A stretch of 33,875 bases of DNA from RUG11462 sp045539315. Lineage in GTDB: Bacteria; Bacillota; Clostridia; Oscillospirales; Acutalibacteraceae. The DNA lies in assembly GCA_045539315.1 (NCBI GenBank), contig JAZQFC010000012.1, positions 1 to 33,875 on the forward strand. Reading direction: 5' to 3'. Position numbers and translations under genes: made by a program. The notes below the pieces were generated by a model. That model made no database searches and was not told where the DNA came from. It saw only the letters and a list, made by a program, of their open reading frames with translations. Positions 31,959 to 33,875 of the stretch are shown here, piece after piece (within the stretch, counting starts at the first letter, position 1; each line of letters begins with the position of its first letter).

Positions 31959-32867
31959 CTATTCCGCGACAGTTCCTAAATCTTTTCCTTCGTTTCGTGA
32001 ATGAGAGGACATTTTTGCTTTTTGTTGTCGTTCTTTTTCGCGCCATGTACAATATAATTCAGCTACATTGGTATACAGTTTTGCTGAACGCGGGTCGGAA
32101 TTATGTGAAATGTAATAGAACATTATAAAACACATTTCTAAATAAGTAGGATAAATCGATTGGAAAATAACACTTTCATCAGCAACATTGTGAGTAAATG
32201 CCATAGCAAAATATTCAGCGTTATTCAAAGTATCTACGATATATTTATTGAAAAAATCAGCAACTATCTCTTGTGGATTTGCTTCAATTCTTTTTGTTAC
32301 TCTTCCTTCTTCTGAAGGGTCGTATTCAAAAGTTTTCTCGCAACCATTAAGGTTCATATTATATACAAGATTAACCTTCACTATTGCTTCTATAAATTTT
32401 TCATCAGTTTTAAGGTTTCTAAATTTTTCTATTTCACCTTCAGTATATATAGTTTTTAATTCTTCTATATCAAAATATTTAAGTTCTAAATTTTTTCGTT
32501 TTGATTCAATTATGGGCGTAATTCCATATTCATCAAAAACTTTTTTAACACAAGAATAACGATTCAAAATATTATCTTTATAATATTCAGATAATTCAAT
32601 CGCTTTTTTTATTTTAGAAAATTGAAATTCTTTAATTTTTTGAGATGAAGATAAATAATATTGCCATACTGCAATAATAGAACCCACAATAACAAAGAAA
32701 GCCGAAGTTATTTCTGCACATAAAGCTATAAGTTCGATTCCTAAAATTTTTTCTTTTTCGCAAAAGGGCAACTTAATAATGATTTGAGGCAAAAAGAAAG
32801 AACACAAAGCTAATATAGCCAACAATACTGTAAACAATATTCTATGTTTCTTTATAAAGTTTATCAT
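31959..32867 (-). CDS. Two-TM membrane protein with helical cytoplasmic domain, unknown
   Basis: From ATG 32867 the protein has 302 residues: TM helices at about 9-31 and 43-70, then a charged helix-rich domain (DUF4760-like in layout, weak) ending near RNEGKDLGTVAE. An open frame extends to 32951, but GGGAGG at 32877-32882 lies 9 bases before 32867 and the extra residues look unlike a membrane start. No catalytic motif seen. It lies between the phage-type lysis genes and the housekeeping der operon, where prophages often carry accessory genes such as exclusion or defence factors. This role is inference only. Confidence 0.6.
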   Translation of the reverse strand: MINFIKKHRILFTVLLAILALCSFFLPQIIIKLPFCEKEKILGIELIALCAEITSAFFVIVGSIIAVWQYYLSSSQKIKEFQFSKIKKAIELSEYYKDNILNRYSCVKKVFDEYGITPIIESKRKNLELKYFDIEELKTIYTEGEIEKFRNLKTDEKFIEAIVKVNLVYNMNLNGCEKTFEYDPSEEGRVTKRIEANPQEIVADFFNKYIVDTLNNAEYFAMAFTHNVADESVIFQSIYPTYLEMCFIMFYYISHNSDPRSAKLYTNVAELYCTWREKERQQKAKMSSHSRNEGKDLGTVAE

Positions 32868-32876
32868 TGTCATCAT

Positions 32877-32920
32877 CCTCCCTTTACATAATACACCATA
32901 ATTCGACAAATGTAAAGGGA
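32877..32920 (-). promoter_or_regulatory. Inverted repeat holding RBS and promoter-like elements of the two-TM gene
   Basis: TCCCTTTACAT (32879-32889) and its exact complement (32910-32920) flank a 20-base loop. On the minus strand the right arm holds the GGGAGG ribosome binding site. TTTACA (32911-32916) and TATTAT (32888-32893), 17 bases apart, also look like a promoter, but that start would fall inside the RBS. So it is either an RNA hairpin hiding the RBS or a DNA operator. Confidence 0.6.
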
Positions 32921-32992
32921 ATTTTTTCATATCACTCCACATCCCAATCATCTCATAAACTCAACCGGACATTCAAGTACATATTTTGTAAC

Positions 32993-33028
32993 CAAAAAAA
33001 GCCGAGTAGGATTGTTCCCACTCGGCTT
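32993..33028 (-). terminator. Terminator after the amidase gene
   Basis: AAGCCGAGT / ACTCGGCTT stem (32999-33007, 33020-33028) followed on the minus strand by a T-run. Confidence 0.85.
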
Positions 33029-33034
33029 AAATTA

Positions 33035-33760
33035 TTATTTTACAACTCTAATTCTTTTTCTGTAAACAAAACCTTTTATTGTCTTGCCTTTAAGGTTCTT
33101 GCCTTTAACACGATACCAATTATCGTTGACCTTCTTCAAAATCTCAACCTTGCTACCAACTGCAAATCTGCCTTTAACTTTGGATTTAACATTCGCTTTC
33201 CATCTACAAGGCGCAGGCACGCCGACAACCTTGCCATACTGCTTCAGTTTCTTGTTAACTTTATCAGCGATATCACCCATTCGGCTATAAAGATATTCAC
33301 CAGGACAGTCTGTGTTAGCAAACCATCTATGTACGGTCATATTCTGCTTTTTAACTTTACCAATGAGCGACTTGTCAGCTTCCCACTTTAACTCTTTAAT
33401 CTTGTTTCTTTTACAGATGTCTGCAACAAGCTCAATAAGTGCTTTATATGCTTCATCAGTAACCTTATATGGTGGTTTAGTATCGCAAGCAACTTCGATA
33501 GTAATTGCTCTATGGTCATTAGACCTGTTAGACGAAGTCCAAGGTCTGTATTTTTCATCAACAGATTGACCCATAGAACCATCATAACCTATAACATAGG
33601 TAGCAGAAACTTGTCTATCAGTAGTAGCAAAATAATCGCAACCTTGTTTTGCAGTAACTTGACCCACATAACAATGAATTGTAATTGTATCTTTTTTGTG
33701 CAAACGATAACTATAGTTTTTACTTAATCTTTTATAAGTAACTAATGGACTATTACTCAT
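33035..33760 (-). CDS. N-acetylmuramoyl-L-alanine amidase, phage endolysin type
   Basis: The 241-residue protein has an amidase-2 (T7 lysozyme-like) domain with zinc ligands His29 (ITIHCYVG), His144 (MTVHRWF) and Cys152 (NTDCPGEYL), and a basic SH3b-like C-terminal domain (about 188-241, AVGSKVEILKKVNDNWYRVKG). It has no signal peptide, as expected for an endolysin exported by a holin. A holin gene ends 2 bases upstream. It cleaves the amide between muramic acid and the stem peptide. Confidence 0.88.
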   Translation of the reverse strand: MSNSPLVTYKRLSKNYSYRLHKKDTITIHCYVGQVTAKQGCDYFATTDRQVSATYVIGYDGSMGQSVDEKYRPWTSSNRSNDHRAITIEVACDTKPPYKVTDEAYKALIELVADICKRNKIKELKWEADKSLIGKVKKQNMTVHRWFANTDCPGEYLYSRMGDIADKVNKKLKQYGKVVGVPAPCRWKANVKSKVKGRFAVGSKVEILKKVNDNWYRVKGKNLKGKTIKGFVYRKRIRVVK

Positions 33761-33762
33761 AA

Positions 33763-33875
33763 CTATTCTTCCTTTCCTTTTTCTTTTAAAATTTCAATTG
33801 CTTTGGTAATAATCGACGGAATCGGAACGCCCATCAAACCAGCGTTCTCGACAATGCTTATAAGTTCATTCGCCA
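33763..33875 (-). CDS. Phage holin (partial, runs off window)
   Basis: The last 36 residues of a frame that enters from the right edge end ENAGLMGVPIPSIITKAIEILKEK before the stop. The ending (N-E-x-x-S-I-x-E-N-x-G-x-M-G-V-P-I-P) resembles toxin-secretion/phage-lysis holins of the Phage_holin_4 type. Placement just upstream of an endolysin supports it. The TM part is outside the window. Confidence 0.75.
   Translation of the reverse strand, partial: ANELISIVENAGLMGVPIPSIITKAIEILKEKGKEE

Noticed and set aside
32868..32951. Longer N-terminus of the two-TM protein
   Set aside because: It would run through the inverted repeat and lacks an RBS; GGGAGG fits 32867.

Overview
The window is a low-GC, densely packed Gram-positive chromosome segment. 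Shine-Dalgarno sites are AGGAG/GGAGG-like, promoters are sigma-A-like, and intrinsic terminators are short and strong. Gene content (ComEB-like deaminase, DUF6062 protein, biotin-dependent Na+-pumping decarboxylase, threonine-rich lipoproteins, archaeal/eukaryotic-type ProRS with a C-terminal Cys cluster) suggests an anaerobic gut-type Clostridia, perhaps Ruminococcaceae/Oscillospiraceae-like. The rank is inferred, not proven. The last 2 kb looks like the edge of a prophage or prophage remnant.

Layout. (1) 1-9600, minus strand: a DUF2752-type membrane protein cut by the window edge, then a full glutamate-to-arginine operon transcribed argG-argH-argC-argJ-[DUF559]-argB-argD-argF-HAD phosphatase. 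It is driven by a consensus promoter whose -10 lies in an ARG-box-like palindrome. With argJ recycling acetyl groups, argA and argE are not needed. The DUF559 gene between argJ and argB is bounded by exact inverted repeats and looks inserted. (2) 9.9-14 kb: an orphan E2-type acyltransferase lacking its catalytic motif, a dCMP deaminase-like gene (minus), and rsmA - membrane protein - rsmE. (3) 14-17.7 kb, minus: a four-gene sodium-pumping decarboxylase operon (OadG, biotin carrier, OadB, OadA). (4) 18-20.2 kb, plus: a methyltransferase, two tandem lipoproteins and a five-gene tRNA cluster (Val, Asp, Phe, Gly, Cys). (5) 20.2-20.8 kb: a striking array of micro-hairpins, then a small possible ADP-ribosyltransferase-like protein. 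(6) 20.8-24.7 kb: dut, a small membrane protein, rnhA and DUF6062 (minus); OGG1-like glycosylase and PAP2 phosphatase (plus). (7) 24.7-31.6 kb, minus: der-plsY-gpsA-transglutaminase-proS-Thr-rich membrane protein. (8) 31.7-33.9 kb, minus: a consensus-promoter transcription unit encoding only a 9-residue peptide, a two-TM protein whose ribosome binding site lies in an inverted repeat, and a phage-type lysis pair (holin, amidase).

The least explained items are the 9-codon transcription unit at 31824-31940, the inverted-repeat-bounded DUF559 element at 4218-4671, the hairpin array at 20211-20374, the small protein after it, and the tRNA-Phe/tRNA-Gly spacer. All calls come from reading the sequence. 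No database search was run.
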